Origin: an uncultured Prochlorococcus sp.
GTDB taxonomy: Bacteria > Cyanobacteriota > Cyanobacteriia > PCC-6307 > Cyanobiaceae
Assembly: GCA_902536775.1 (NCBI GenBank)
Contig: CACAYX010000001.1
Location: forward strand, 55,322 to 119,321
Direction: 5' to 3'
DNA: 64,000 bases
The notes beneath the pieces were generated by a model. That model had not been told where the DNA came from. It saw only the letters and a list, made by a program, of their open reading frames with translations, and searched no databases. This document shows positions 1 to 9,416 of this stretch, piece after piece. Made by a program: the position numbers and the translations under genes. The first letter of the stretch is position 1; the number at the start of each line of letters is the position of its first letter.

Positions 1-500
1 AATTTGATATCTGCCATCAAATCGCCAATTACTTTACATTTATATTTATATCTTTTAGGTATTAAATCTTTTACTTTTTCATTCATAGCAGCAATTTCAT
101 TGGTCCATTTAGGCCATCGTGAAACCCATTCAGCATATGTGATATTTAAATAACCTAATCTTTTAGCTAATAAAATACTCCAAAATTGATCCCCACCAAG
201 GAAAATAACTATCCCTTTTTTTGGCCAATCAGCAAAAGAATGTGGCTTTATTAATAATTTCCAAAAACTTTTGGATTTTGTAATTAATTCGAATTTATTC
301 CATGAATTTGCAACTAAAAATTCTTTACCAGTGGCATTTGGGCAAGGAACAAGGACTAACCTAAGAGTGAAATCTTGTTTATCTTCATCACATAGTGATT
401 TATTTATTTTGTCTAGCTCATCTACTACAGGATTTACCCATGTAGTTAATTCACCAGGACCATTGGAAATTATAACTACTGCAACTGATTCTTTTTTCAT
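1..500 (-). CDS. Conserved cyanobacterial glycosyltransferase-like / lipid-A-disaccharide-synthase-related protein, N-terminal part (truncated by window edge)
   Basis: Reverse-strand translation from ATG at 500: MKKESVAVVIISNGPGELTTWVNPVVDELDKINKSLCDEDKQDFTLRLVLVPCPNATGKEF...; open to window start. Confidence 0.55.
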   Translation of the reverse strand, partial: MKKESVAVVIISNGPGELTTWVNPVVDELDKINKSLCDEDKQDFTLRLVLVPCPNATGKEFLVANSWNKFELITKSKSFWKLLIKPHSFADWPKKGIVIFLGGDQFWSILLAKRLGYLNITYAEWVSRWPKWTNEIAAMNEKVKDLIPKRYKYKCKVIGDLMADIK

Positions 501-526
501 TGCAGTTAAACCTGAATACATTAAAT

Positions 527-608
527 GCGGACGGCGAGACTTGAACTCGCAAGGCCGAAGCCACACGCTCCTTAGACGTGCGCGTCTACCAATTCCGCCA
601 CGTCCGCA
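527..608 (-). tRNA. tRNA-Leu (anticodon AAG)
   Basis: Reverse complement GCGGACGTGGCGGAATTGGTAGACGCGCACGTCTAAGGAGCGTGTGGCTTCGGCCTTGCGAGTTCAAGTCTCGCCGTCCGCA: 7-bp acceptor (GCGGACG/CGTCCGC), Leu-like D arm, variable arm, T arm; anticodon stem CACGT/GCGTG with loop CTAAGGA. Confidence 0.93.
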
Positions 609-867
609 AAGGGTTTTCAGCAGCCTGGGGACGCTTAAACCTTAAAAATATAATACATTATTGGCTGAATTAAGCATGTAGTATGAAAAGAGTTTTTTTG
701 AATATGATGAATAATTTTTCTATTGCATAAAACAAATATTTATACATATATAACGTTTTAGGTTGTATTGTAAAAAATGTCCTCTGATCACTAAAAAATT
801 TTGTTGAATACTTTGGCAAATAATTTTTTATTTTAATTTATTTCATTTCTTCAATTTTATTTTCATA

Positions 868-2217
868 ATGGTTGAAAAAGTTTTAATTGCTAATCGTGGA
901 GAAATAGCTTTACGAATTGTCAGAAGTTGTAGAGAACTAGGTATTGCAACCGTTGCAGTTTTTAGCACTGTTGATAAAAAAGCATTGCATGTTCAGCTTG
1001 CTGATGAGGCGGTTTGCGTAGGAGATTCATTAAGTAATAAGAGTTATTTAAATATTCCCAATATACTTGCTGCTGCTACATCGAGAGGAGTTGATGCTAT
1101 TCATCCTGGTTATGGATTTCTTGCGGAAAATGATAAATTTGCTGAGATGTGTAATGATCACGGCATAGTTTTTATTGGCCCATCTCCTAAAGCTATTAGA
1201 TCTATGGGAGATAAATCTACAGCTAAAGAAACAATGGAAGCAGTTGGAGTTCCAACAGTACCTGGTAGTAAAGGCTTGTTATCAAATGTTGATGAAGCTT
1301 ATAAATTGGCAGATGATATCGGCTATCCGGTAATTATTAAAGCCACTGCTGGAGGAGGCGGAAGAGGTATGCGGTTGGTTGAAAACTCTGATAATCTAGA
1401 AAAAATGTTTAAAGCAGCTCAAGGCGAAGCAGAAGCAGCTTTTGGTAATGATGGTTTATATATGGAGAAATTTATCAAGAAGCCAAGACATGTAGAAATT
1501 CAAATTTTGGCCGACAGGTCGGGTAATGTTGTTCATTTAGGAGAGCGAGATTGTTCAGTTCAAAGAAGACATCAGAAGTTACTAGAGGAGTCTCCTAGTC
1601 CTGCAATTAATACTGAGCTAAGAAAAAAAATGGGGAACGCAGCTATTGCTGCTGCAAAAAGTATCGGCTACGAAGGGGCGGGGACAGTTGAATTTTTAGT
1701 TGATGATGATGATAATTTTTATTTTATGGAGATGAATACTAGGATTCAAGTTGAACATCCTGTTACTGAAATGGTTACAGGAGTTGATTTAATAGCTGAG
1801 CAAATTAAAATCGCAAGCGGAGAAAACTTGGAATTTAATCAGGATGATATCCATTTAAACGGACATGCCATTGAATGTAGAATCAATGCTGAAGATCCTT
1901 CTCACAATTTTCGACCATCACCCGGAAAAATAACTGGTTGGCTTCCTCCTGGTGGCCCTGGGGTGAGGGTGGATAGTCATGTCTATACAGGCTACGAAAT
2001 CCCTCCTTTCTATGACTCATTAATTGGTAAATTAATAGTCTGGGGAAAGGATCGTAATACTGCAATTAAACGTATGAATAGGGCTTTAAATGAATGTGCA
2101 GTAACTGGTATTCCTACAACAATTAACTTTCATCTAACCTTACTGAATAAATCTAAATTTAAGCAGGGTAAGATACATACTAAATATGTAGAAGAAGAAC
2201 TATTGCCAAATTACTGA
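868..2217 (+). CDS. accC: Acetyl-CoA carboxylase biotin carboxylase subunit
   Basis: [26 protein letters not shown]...; ATP-grasp biotin carboxylase, [25 protein letters not shown]. Confidence 0.97.
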   Translation: MVEKVLIANRGEIALRIVRSCRELGIATVAVFSTVDKKALHVQLADEAVCVGDSLSNKSYLNIPNILAAATSRGVDAIHPGYGFLAENDKFAEMCNDHGIVFIGPSPKAIRSMGDKSTAKETMEAVGVPTVPGSKGLLSNVDEAYKLADDIGYPVIIKATAGGGGRGMRLVENSDNLEKMFKAAQGEAEAAFGNDGLYMEKFIKKPRHVEIQILADRSGNVVHLGERDCSVQRRHQKLLEESPSPAINTELRKKMGNAAIAAAKSIGYEGAGTVEFLVDDDDNFYFMEMNTRIQVEHPVTEMVTGVDLIAEQIKIASGENLEFNQDDIHLNGHAIECRINAEDPSHNFRPSPGKITGWLPPGGPGVRVDSHVYTGYEIPPFYDSLIGKLIVWGKDRNTAIKRMNRALNECAVTGIPTTINFHLTLLNKSKFKQGKIHTKYVEEELLPNY

Positions 2218-2235
2218 GAAATAATTAAAAGATTT

Positions 2236-2550
2236 CTATGAAACATGTGTATGCAATGCAAGTTTTATAAGCCCTTGCTGACCCACTAATATTTCTCTTA
2301 AAAAGCTTATAAATCCGATCCAAATTACGGGTCCAACATCAACGCCTCCAATAGGAGGAATTAGTTTTCTTGTTAAATTAAGAATAGAGCTTGATGGTAT
2401 TGAAACTAATAACCATAAACCTTTACTTAAATCAATTTTTGGGTACCAAGTAAGTATTAATCTTATTAGAAAAACTATAGTTAGATATGAAAGAGAAATT
2501 CCTAAACTAATATCTAAAATTTGAAGAGAGTTTACAAGCAAGGAAATCAC
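2236..2550 (-). CDS. YGGT family (Ycf19-like) membrane protein
   Basis: Two hydrophobic segments, RLILTWYPKI...NLTRKLIPPIGGVDVGPVIW typical of YGGT family. Confidence 0.8.
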   Translation of the reverse strand: MISLLVNSLQILDISLGISLSYLTIVFLIRLILTWYPKIDLSKGLWLLVSIPSSSILNLTRKLIPPIGGVDVGPVIWIGFISFLREILVGQQGLIKLALHTHVS

Positions 2551-2631
2551 AATTATTTAATTCATCTTAATAAATAACCCATTGAAACGTATTTAATTCG
2601 TATTATAAATTGAGAATTTAATATTTAAAAA

Positions 2632-2817
2632 GTGTTTCAAATCTCAAATTTATTACTAGCCGCAGATTTTTCTGCTGAAGTTGCAAATAATTCCGCAGTG
2701 GGAATGATAGGTAGTTTTATTGCTGCTGCCTTACTTATCGTTATTCCAGCCACTGCATTTTTGATTTTTGTCAGTCAGAAAGATTCCCTCGATCGTACTT
2801 CTACTGGAAGACGCTAG
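2632..2817 (+). CDS. psbX: Photosystem II protein PsbX
   Basis: Short single-TM protein ...[30 protein letters not shown] next to ycf66; recognised as PsbX-like. Confidence 0.75.
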   Translation: MFQISNLLLAADFSAEVANNSAVGMIGSFIAAALLIVIPATAFLIFVSQKDSLDRTSTGRR

Positions 2818-2895
2818 ATTTTGTAGAAGTTTTAAGTACACTATATATAGGGGATATAAGTAACCCTTTAAAAAATAAATTTTTGGAGAAAGAAT

Positions 2896-3828
2896 GTGGT
2901 CAATGCTAGTCTCAATTGGGCCAGTATTGTTGGTATAGTTCTCGCGGTATGTGGAGGAGGCCTTTATTTTTTGAGGTCCTTTAAGCCTGCCTTGGCTCGG
3001 GATTATGATGTTTTCTTCGCAGCAATTGGACTTTTGTGCGGAGGAATATTATTTTTTCAAGGCTGGAGGTTAGATCCTATCCTTCAGTTTGGTCAGTTTT
3101 TATTAGCAGGAACTACAGTTTTTTTCGCATATGAAAGTGTGCGATTGAGGGGAGTTGCTACTGATCAAGCTAGAAGGTCATCTTATTTTGATGATGATCC
3201 TATTTCTGATGTTCCAAGAAATTCTAGAGGTCGATTTAATGACGATTATGATAGATTTGAAGAATCTGAAAGGCCATCTAGAAGATTTAAACCTCAAGAA
3301 GATGAATTTGAAGAAGACTATATGGAGGGCAGATCTCGTAGGAGGAATGTTTCAAGAGCTATACCCTCTGCTGCAGCAAGTAGAAGTAGGCCATCTACAA
3401 GGGACGAAATAAGTCAGTTTGAAAATGACGAGCCTATAAGAAGGAGAAGACAGACTTCTGAAGATAGAAATAGGAAACAACCAGGAACAAATAACTTTGG
3501 TGAAAGAAGAAATTTATCTCGAGATGAAGTTAAAACAGGTTCAAGACCCAGAATGAATCGTACAGTTTCTAGACAAGATAATATCTCTACTCCTGCTGAT
3601 TCTTCTCCATTAAGAAAGAAACCTACAAGAACCCCTATTAGGCAGCAAACTTCAACAGCTCAAGTAGAAGATGCTTCATTTAAAGATGCTATTCCGGCTA
3701 AAAAACCACGTGAGACTCGTAGAGTAAGCTCTTCAGCTAGATCAAGTTCAAAAAATCAAAATAGCAGATATAACGTTGGAACAAACAAGAAAAAACCTAG
3801 AGATAACAGTTCTAGATTTGATGATTAA
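2896..3828 (+). CDS. ycf66: Ycf66 family protein with long charged C-terminal tail (GTG start)
   Basis: NASLNWASIVGIVLAVCGGGLYFLRSFKPALARDYDVFFAAIGLLCGGILFFQGWRLDPIL; Arg/Ser/Asp-rich low-complexity C-terminus. Confidence 0.85.
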   Translation: MVNASLNWASIVGIVLAVCGGGLYFLRSFKPALARDYDVFFAAIGLLCGGILFFQGWRLDPILQFGQFLLAGTTVFFAYESVRLRGVATDQARRSSYFDDDPISDVPRNSRGRFNDDYDRFEESERPSRRFKPQEDEFEEDYMEGRSRRRNVSRAIPSAAASRSRPSTRDEISQFENDEPIRRRRQTSEDRNRKQPGTNNFGERRNLSRDEVKTGSRPRMNRTVSRQDNISTPADSSPLRKKPTRTPIRQQTSTAQVEDASFKDAIPAKKPRETRRVSSSARSSSKNQNSRYNVGTNKKKPRDNSSRFDD

Positions 3829-4116
3829 TTATAGGATTCCTGCCCATTTTAAAAACGATTGTTTACTAAATAGTTCAATCAATATTATTGAAAGAAAGCC
3901 AATCATTGCAAATCTTCCATTAGTTTTTTCAGAATAACTACTCCATCCAAATTTATATTCATCTTTAATTTCTATCGATTTTTCATCTAATTGATTATCT
4001 CCAATTTGTTCATCGATATAATTTGGATCTTTTTGCTGTTCTATAAAACTCTCATTCTCTAGATTAGTGACTTCTGAGTTAGTTTGTTCTTCTTTCGAAT
4101 TCATTTTTTTTGTCAA
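3829..4116 (-). CDS. hli: High-light-inducible (Hli/SCP) chlorophyll a/b-binding-like protein
   Basis: C-terminal SEKTNGRFAMIGFLSIILIELFSKQSFLKWAGIL (ExxNGRxAMIGF motif); long acidic N-terminus. Confidence 0.85.
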   Translation of the reverse strand: MTKKMNSKEEQTNSEVTNLENESFIEQQKDPNYIDEQIGDNQLDEKSIEIKDEYKFGWSSYSEKTNGRFAMIGFLSIILIELFSKQSFLKWAGIL

Positions 4117-6095
4117 TCCTTAAAATTATACTTATCAGACGTCAATAATTTCCAGTCTCCCTGCCCATTTAATTCTAAAATATTCTCATGAAAATCTTTT
4201 AAGCTAGGTCTATGTCCAACACTAATAAGAGAAAGTTCTCTTTCCTTAAGTAAACTATATAGTTTTTTTTCAGTGTTAATATCTAAAGCACTTGTTGCTT
4301 CATCAAGTACTGCAAATCTTGGAGAATTTAGTAAGAGTCTTGCAAAAGCCAATCTTTGTTGCTCGCCTAATGAAAGAATTCGTGGCCAATCTTGTTTGAT
4401 ATCAAGATTAGGATACCGATCCACTAAAGTTTTTAAATTCACTTCATGAAGTACAGAAGTAAGATGTTCATCACTAAATTTATTGACTTCTGTGGGATAA
4501 CATAATTGTTCTCTTAAAGAACCAAGTAGCATATATGGTTTTTGAGGTATGAATAATAATTCCCCAATTTTTGGTTTTTTAATTACTCCCTGATCGGGTT
4601 CCCATAAACCACTAATCATTCTTAGTAAAGATGTTTTCCCGCACCCAGATGGTCCTACTACCAAAAGTGATTGATTATTGTCGATGCTCAAATTTAAATT
4701 TTTAATTATTGTTTTATTTGATCCTGGTGGGCAAAGGTCCGCATTATTAATAAGAATTGAGGGGTAATCTGAAATAACGTTTTGATTGCTTGTGGGGTTG
4801 GTTTGACTAATGGATTCAACTTTTGATTGGAATCCTTCTAATCTGCCAATACCAGCAGTAAATTTTGCAAGTTCTTCGATTTGATTAACAATGAAAAATA
4901 ACGAACCTTCAACCATTCCAAATGCAAAGCTTGCCTGAATAAAGCGTCCATAATCAATATCACCTTTAAAATAAGGGATTGCCATTATTAAATATGGGAA
5001 GAAATTTCCAGCATAATTAATGGACCTTCTCATGACGTCTATTATTACTCTCCATATAATCAGTAAATTAAAGTTTCTCACCACTTCTCCTAAGCGTCTT
5101 TCAGTTTCACTTCGCTCAGGATTCTCCCCAGAGTAAAAGGCTATTGATTCGGCATTATCTCGAATATGTACTAAGCCATATCGAAAATCTGCTTCATATC
5201 TTAGTTGATCAAAGTCAATCTTTACAAGATTTTTTCCAGCAATTAAGAGGATAGAAGTTGCAAATGCGGCGTAACCAAATAAAGAAAAAGTAAGTGTTGT
5301 ACTAATACTCCATAATATAAGAATATTAAGTGAAAATGTTAGTAGGGCATCAAAAATACCTAATGTGAAAGAGAGACTTTGCCCGGTAAAAGCTCGGGTA
5401 TCATCTGTGATTCTTTGATCGGGATTATCTACATCGGTTTGTTCTTCATCATTGGGATTTAACTGGTAATAAGCTTTATTAGTCATATAATCTTTGACTA
5501 GACTTTTTGAAAGCCATTCTCTCCAAATTATTCCTAACTTATATGTAAAAAATATTTGGGAAACCCGTATTGGTAGAGCCACAGCGAAACAACAAGCGTA
5601 AATCCCCAATATCCGATAAAATCCATCTTCTTGTTTTTCTACTAAAGCATTTGTTAAATCTCTTGCAATGAATCCAATACCTGCGTTTATTCCGTTTACA
5701 GCTAAAAGCATTAATACAATTATCGCAAGGAATAACCAATGCAACCATCTACGGTTTTTTAATTGACGTCTTAAGCTAAAAAAGCTTCCTGATCCAATTA
5801 GAAATAATGCAGAGAAAAGCAATCCCCAACTCCCAGCCCAAATTGAATTGACAGTACTTACTACACCTCCAAAATACTTGTCAAGAAAAATTGGTTGAAA
5901 GCTTTCAAAAAAACTTATTATTCCAGTAAGACCAACAAGTACTACTCCACCAACACAAAATAGAAGAGAAATCAAAAGCCATATAAATTGAAATCCATTA
6001 CATTGATCTATGGGAAGAAAAAACGGCTGAGATAGCTTCCTTAATTTTTGTAATTGGTACAGTATTTTGGATTTATTATTAACTGATTTATTCAT
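4113..6095 (-). CDS. ABC transporter, fused permease/ATPase of the SbmA/BacA/ABCD (YddA-like) type
   Basis: N-terminal TM domain; VVGPSGCGKTSLLRMISGLW (Walker A), LSLGEQQRLAFARLLLNSPRFAVLDEATSALD (signature + Walker B). Confidence 0.88.
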   Translation of the reverse strand: MNKSVNNKSKILYQLQKLRKLSQPFFLPIDQCNGFQFIWLLISLLFCVGGVVLVGLTGIISFFESFQPIFLDKYFGGVVSTVNSIWAGSWGLLFSALFLIGSGSFFSLRRQLKNRRWLHWLFLAIIVLMLLAVNGINAGIGFIARDLTNALVEKQEDGFYRILGIYACCFAVALPIRVSQIFFTYKLGIIWREWLSKSLVKDYMTNKAYYQLNPNDEEQTDVDNPDQRITDDTRAFTGQSLSFTLGIFDALLTFSLNILILWSISTTLTFSLFGYAAFATSILLIAGKNLVKIDFDQLRYEADFRYGLVHIRDNAESIAFYSGENPERSETERRLGEVVRNFNLLIIWRVIIDVMRRSINYAGNFFPYLIMAIPYFKGDIDYGRFIQASFAFGMVEGSLFFIVNQIEELAKFTAGIGRLEGFQSKVESISQTNPTSNQNVISDYPSILINNADLCPPGSNKTIIKNLNLSIDNNQSLLVVGPSGCGKTSLLRMISGLWEPDQGVIKKPKIGELLFIPQKPYMLLGSLREQLCYPTEVNKFSDEHLTSVLHEVNLKTLVDRYPNLDIKQDWPRILSLGEQQRLAFARLLLNSPRFAVLDEATSALDINTEKKLYSLLKERELSLISVGHRPSLKDFHENILELNGQGDWKLLTSDKYNFKD

Positions 6096-6137
6096 TACTC
6101 GACTAGTGTTATGAAATAAATTATAACTTTTAGCAGT

Positions 6138-6416
6138 CTATTGACCAAAGCCAATAAATGAAAGTGCCCAGTCAGGTAAATTCAAGTAATTCAAGATTGT
6201 TGCATCAAATTCATGAACTTTTGGAAAAGATTTATCTAATGCCCACCATAGTAGAAAAGGTAAATTAAATAAAATTTGTAATTGCCATTTATAAGTTAAA
6301 ACGTTCCAAATTTTTATTAACTTAGTTTTGAGTGAATCATCTAGCTCTTCCCAATTTTTTGAAATTAAATTGAATAAATTTTTAGATTCTGTATTTAAGG
6401 ACTCTGGAGTATTCAT
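6138..6416 (-). CDS. Conserved hypothetical membrane protein
   Basis: 92-aa ORF between core genes; LQILFNLPFLLWWALDKSFPKVH... Confidence 0.65.
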   Translation of the reverse strand: MNTPESLNTESKNLFNLISKNWEELDDSLKTKLIKIWNVLTYKWQLQILFNLPFLLWWALDKSFPKVHEFDATILNYLNLPDWALSFIGFGQ

Positions 6417-6462
6417 TTTGTTTTTATTTATTTATAACCCATTAATATTTCTTTCGAGAGTT

Positions 6463-6804
6463 TTAACCTGGAGGCCAATTCATTTTTCTTCCAGATAAAA
6501 AATGAATATGTAAATGAAAAACTGTTTGTCCCGATTCTGCTCCAGTGTTAATTACTGTTCTCCAATTAGTTAAATTTTTTGATTTAGCTATTTTGCTACC
6601 AACAAAAAGTAAATGCCCTAATAAATTTGCATCTTGCTCAATACACTCTAATAAACTAATTATTGGCTTTTTAGGAATTACTAAAAAATGTACTGGTGCT
6701 TGCGCTTGTATATCATTAAACGCAAGACACAATTCATCTTCATAAAGCTTATCGCAGGGAATTTCTTTATTAATGATTTTTTGAAATATTGTAGTTTCAG
6801 TCAT
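6463..6804 (-). CDS. HIT family (HINT-like) hydrolase
   Basis: TIFQKIINKEIPCDKLYEDELCLAFNDIQAQAPVHFLVIPKKPI...GQTVFHLHIHFLSGRKMNWPPG; HxHxH motif. Confidence 0.93.
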   Translation of the reverse strand: MTETTIFQKIINKEIPCDKLYEDELCLAFNDIQAQAPVHFLVIPKKPIISLLECIEQDANLLGHLLFVGSKIAKSKNLTNWRTVINTGAESGQTVFHLHIHFLSGRKMNWPPG

Positions 6805-6808
6805 TAGA

Positions 6809-7414
6809 TTAATTGATAGAAATTACGTCTTTTTCGTTGAACCCTTCCTTTGTAAGTTCTTTATTCAAATCATCTTTTGATGTAACTCTATCAACAAATA
6901 ATATTCCGTTTAAGTGATCCATTTCGTGTTGAATACACCTCGCTAGAAGTCCATCTGCTTTCATTTTACGTGGTCTCCCCATTTCATCTCTAAATTTTAA
7001 TTTTATAGTTGATGGTCTTACTACATTCAAATATACGCCAGGTATACTTAAGCAGCCTTCTTCGTATGAATTAAGGGTTGTTCCAAAGTCTGTAATTTCT
7101 GGATTGATTAATATTAGAGGTTCTGCTGCTGAGTCTTCAAAGTTTACATCTATGACAAGAAGCTCTTTGTTGATTCCAATTTGAGGTGCTGCAAGTCCGA
7201 TTCCTTTAGCTGCATACATGCTTTGAAGCATTTCTCTAGCAAGTTTTCTAATCGATTCGTCAACCTTAGTTATTCTTTTTGAATTTTGTCTTAATACATC
7301 ATCACCAAGTTTATAAATATCTAGAGATGGCTTAACTGTTTGTTCTTTTGCAATTTTTTCTGCGCTTCCATTTATTCTTGACTTTTTTGCTAGTTGTGAA
7401 AAATGGTTTGCCAC
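6809..7414 (-). CDS. def: Peptide deformylase
   Basis: GIGLAAPQIG, EEGCLSIPG, CIQHEMDHLNGILFVD motifs. Confidence 0.96.
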   Translation of the reverse strand: MANHFSQLAKKSRINGSAEKIAKEQTVKPSLDIYKLGDDVLRQNSKRITKVDESIRKLAREMLQSMYAAKGIGLAAPQIGINKELLVIDVNFEDSAAEPLILINPEITDFGTTLNSYEEGCLSIPGVYLNVVRPSTIKLKFRDEMGRPRKMKADGLLARCIQHEMDHLNGILFVDRVTSKDDLNKELTKEGFNEKDVISIN

Positions 7415-7490
7415 GTTAAAAAAGTTTTTAGATAAGAGTTTAGCTATAAAAATACTAGCACTTTAATTTACTTTCTCTATATTTTTTTAA

Positions 7491-9416
7491 ATGAGTAATG
7501 ATGATAAGTTAAAAGTTAGGCAAACTGAATCTAAAAAAAATGCCTTCAAGGAATTAAGTATTATTAGAGATATCATTTTTTGGATTGATGTTGTTGGTGA
7601 AGGTCAAAATGAAAATGCCATTTTTGCAAGACCATTTAATGTCAAAAAAGCTATTCCCCAGAAATTAACAACTAAAAAATATAATATTAAAAATAATTTT
7701 CATGGATATGGTGGTAAATCTTACAAATGTATAAATTTTAAAAATAATTTTTATTTGATATGGATAGATCAGATTACCAAGGCAGTATGGTTTCAAATTT
7801 TTAAAGAGGCAGCGTCAACTGATAGATGCCAAAATAAATATCTCGTTTCAGTTCAAGAACCTAATCAACTTTCTAAATCAATTGATGGAAATTTTGATTC
7901 TTCATTTGTCATTTCTGCAAAAAATTTATTGTATGGAATTTGCGAAATAAATAATAAAGATTATTTATTTTCTTTAAATTTAAAAAAAACTAAACAAAAC
8001 ATTAATCGAATAAAAAAATTTAAAAATTTTGCTGGAGAATTATCTTCTAATGTATCTGCTAACTTACTTTCCTGGATAGAGTGGGATACTCCATATATGC
8101 CCTGGGAGAAAAATGATCTTTGTTTTGCTCAAATAGATCAAGATGGTGAGATACAAAAAATAAAAAAATTCTCAAATAAGCTGATAAATTCCAAAAAAAA
8201 CGTTTCTTTTTTTCAACCCTATTGGATAAGTGAAACGCTTTTAGTATGTTCTGAAGATAGTTCTGGATGGTGGAACTTATTGTTTTTAGATGTTAGTGAA
8301 ATTGAGAATATTTTTATTAAGAAAAGAGTAGAGAGAAATTTGATTGAATATGGAGCACCACAATGGGTCACTGGAATAACATTTTTTTCAGGGAATAAAA
8401 AAAATTTATTTTGTGTAGCAAAAAAAGAAAATAGTTTAATAGTGGAACAATATAAAGATCTTGAATTTGTTAAAGAATTTTCTACTCCTTTTACTTCAAT
8501 TAGTGATTTCAGTGTTTTTCGGGAAAAAGTTCTTTTAAAGGGTTATGGATCTGATTTTTTGGGAATTTTATTTGAAATTGATTTTGCAAAAAAAGTTTTA
8601 TCAAATTTTTCTGAGCAGATATTTTTTGATCATATAAAAGATTGTTCAAAACCTGAAACATTTTGGTTTAAAGGTTTTGAAGATAAATCAACTCATTGTT
8701 TTCTTTATAGACCGCTTTTTGAAAATTTTAGAAAGCCACCGCTCCTTGTTAGAGCACATAGTGGACCAACTTCATGTTTTGATGGATCATATAATTCCGA
8801 AGTTCAATATTGGACGTCGAAGGGATTTTTTGTTGCAGAAGTCAATTATGGAGGATCATCAGGATTTGGCAAAGCATATAGAGAGAGGTTGAATTATAAA
8901 TGGGGTATTGTTGATTCTTATGATTGCAAAGAACTAGTTCTTGAATTGATTAAATCAAATCAAGTTGATAGTGAAAAAGTAGTAATTTTTGGGAATAGTG
9001 CTGGTGGGTTAACTGCCCTGAATTGTTTATTATATGGGTCTATTTTTACAGCAGCAATTTGTAAATATCCTGTTATTGATTTGAAGGATATGCATTACAA
9101 CACTCATAGGTTTGAAAAAGATTATTTAAATTCTTTGGTTGGAAATTTTGAAAAAAATCATGATGATTATATAAATAGATCACCGATAAATCATATTAAC
9201 AAAATAGAAAAACCTATCTTATTGTTTCATGGAAAAAAAGATACAGTTATATCTTATAAACAAACTTTAAAAATTCAAGAAATTTTGATTCAGAATAATA
9301 AATATTCAGAAGTTATTTTTTTTGATAATGAAGGGCATGGTTTTAGAAACATAGAAAATAAAGAAGTAGTAATGCAAAAATCTCAAGAATTTTTAAAAAA
9401 TGCTTTGAATATTTAA
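7491..9416 (+). CDS. S9 family prolyl oligopeptidase / acylaminoacyl-peptidase-like protein
   Basis: C-terminal alpha/beta hydrolase: VIFGNSAGGLTALNCLL (GxSxG), HGKKDTVIS, EGHGFR; N-terminal propeller-like region. Confidence 0.88.
   Translation: MSNDDKLKVRQTESKKNAFKELSIIRDIIFWIDVVGEGQNENAIFARPFNVKKAIPQKLTTKKYNIKNNFHGYGGKSYKCINFKNNFYLIWIDQITKAVWFQIFKEAASTDRCQNKYLVSVQEPNQLSKSIDGNFDSSFVISAKNLLYGICEINNKDYLFSLNLKKTKQNINRIKKFKNFAGELSSNVSANLLSWIEWDTPYMPWEKNDLCFAQIDQDGEIQKIKKFSNKLINSKKNVSFFQPYWISETLLVCSEDSSGWWNLLFLDVSEIENIFIKKRVERNLIEYGAPQWVTGITFFSGNKKNLFCVAKKENSLIVEQYKDLEFVKEFSTPFTSISDFSVFREKVLLKGYGSDFLGILFEIDFAKKVLSNFSEQIFFDHIKDCSKPETFWFKGFEDKSTHCFLYRPLFENFRKPPLLVRAHSGPTSCFDGSYNSEVQYWTSKGFFVAEVNYGGSSGFGKAYRERLNYKWGIVDSYDCKELVLELIKSNQVDSEKVVIFGNSAGGLTALNCLLYGSIFTAAICKYPVIDLKDMHYNTHRFEKDYLNSLVGNFEKNHDDYINRSPINHINKIEKPILLFHGKKDTVISYKQTLKIQEILIQNNKYSEVIFFDNEGHGFRNIENKEVVMQKSQEFLKNALNI

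Noticed and set aside
271-645. Plus-strand 124-aa ORF
   Set aside because: Runs antisense through the glycosyltransferase-like gene and the tRNA-Leu; not a credible CDS
1883-2065. Short ORFs opposite core genes (e.g. 1883..2065 -, 5539..5748 -, 6545..6745 +, 10104..10286 +, 15093..15308 -, 18624..18947 -, 30621..30878 +, 54203..54484 +)
   Set aside because: Fully contained in well-supported genes on the other strand or frame; no domain or independent evidence
3155-3412. 85-aa plus-strand ORF in another frame inside ycf66
   Set aside because: Overlaps the Ycf66 low-complexity tail; Leu/Met/Ile-rich out-of-frame translation typical of a shadow ORF
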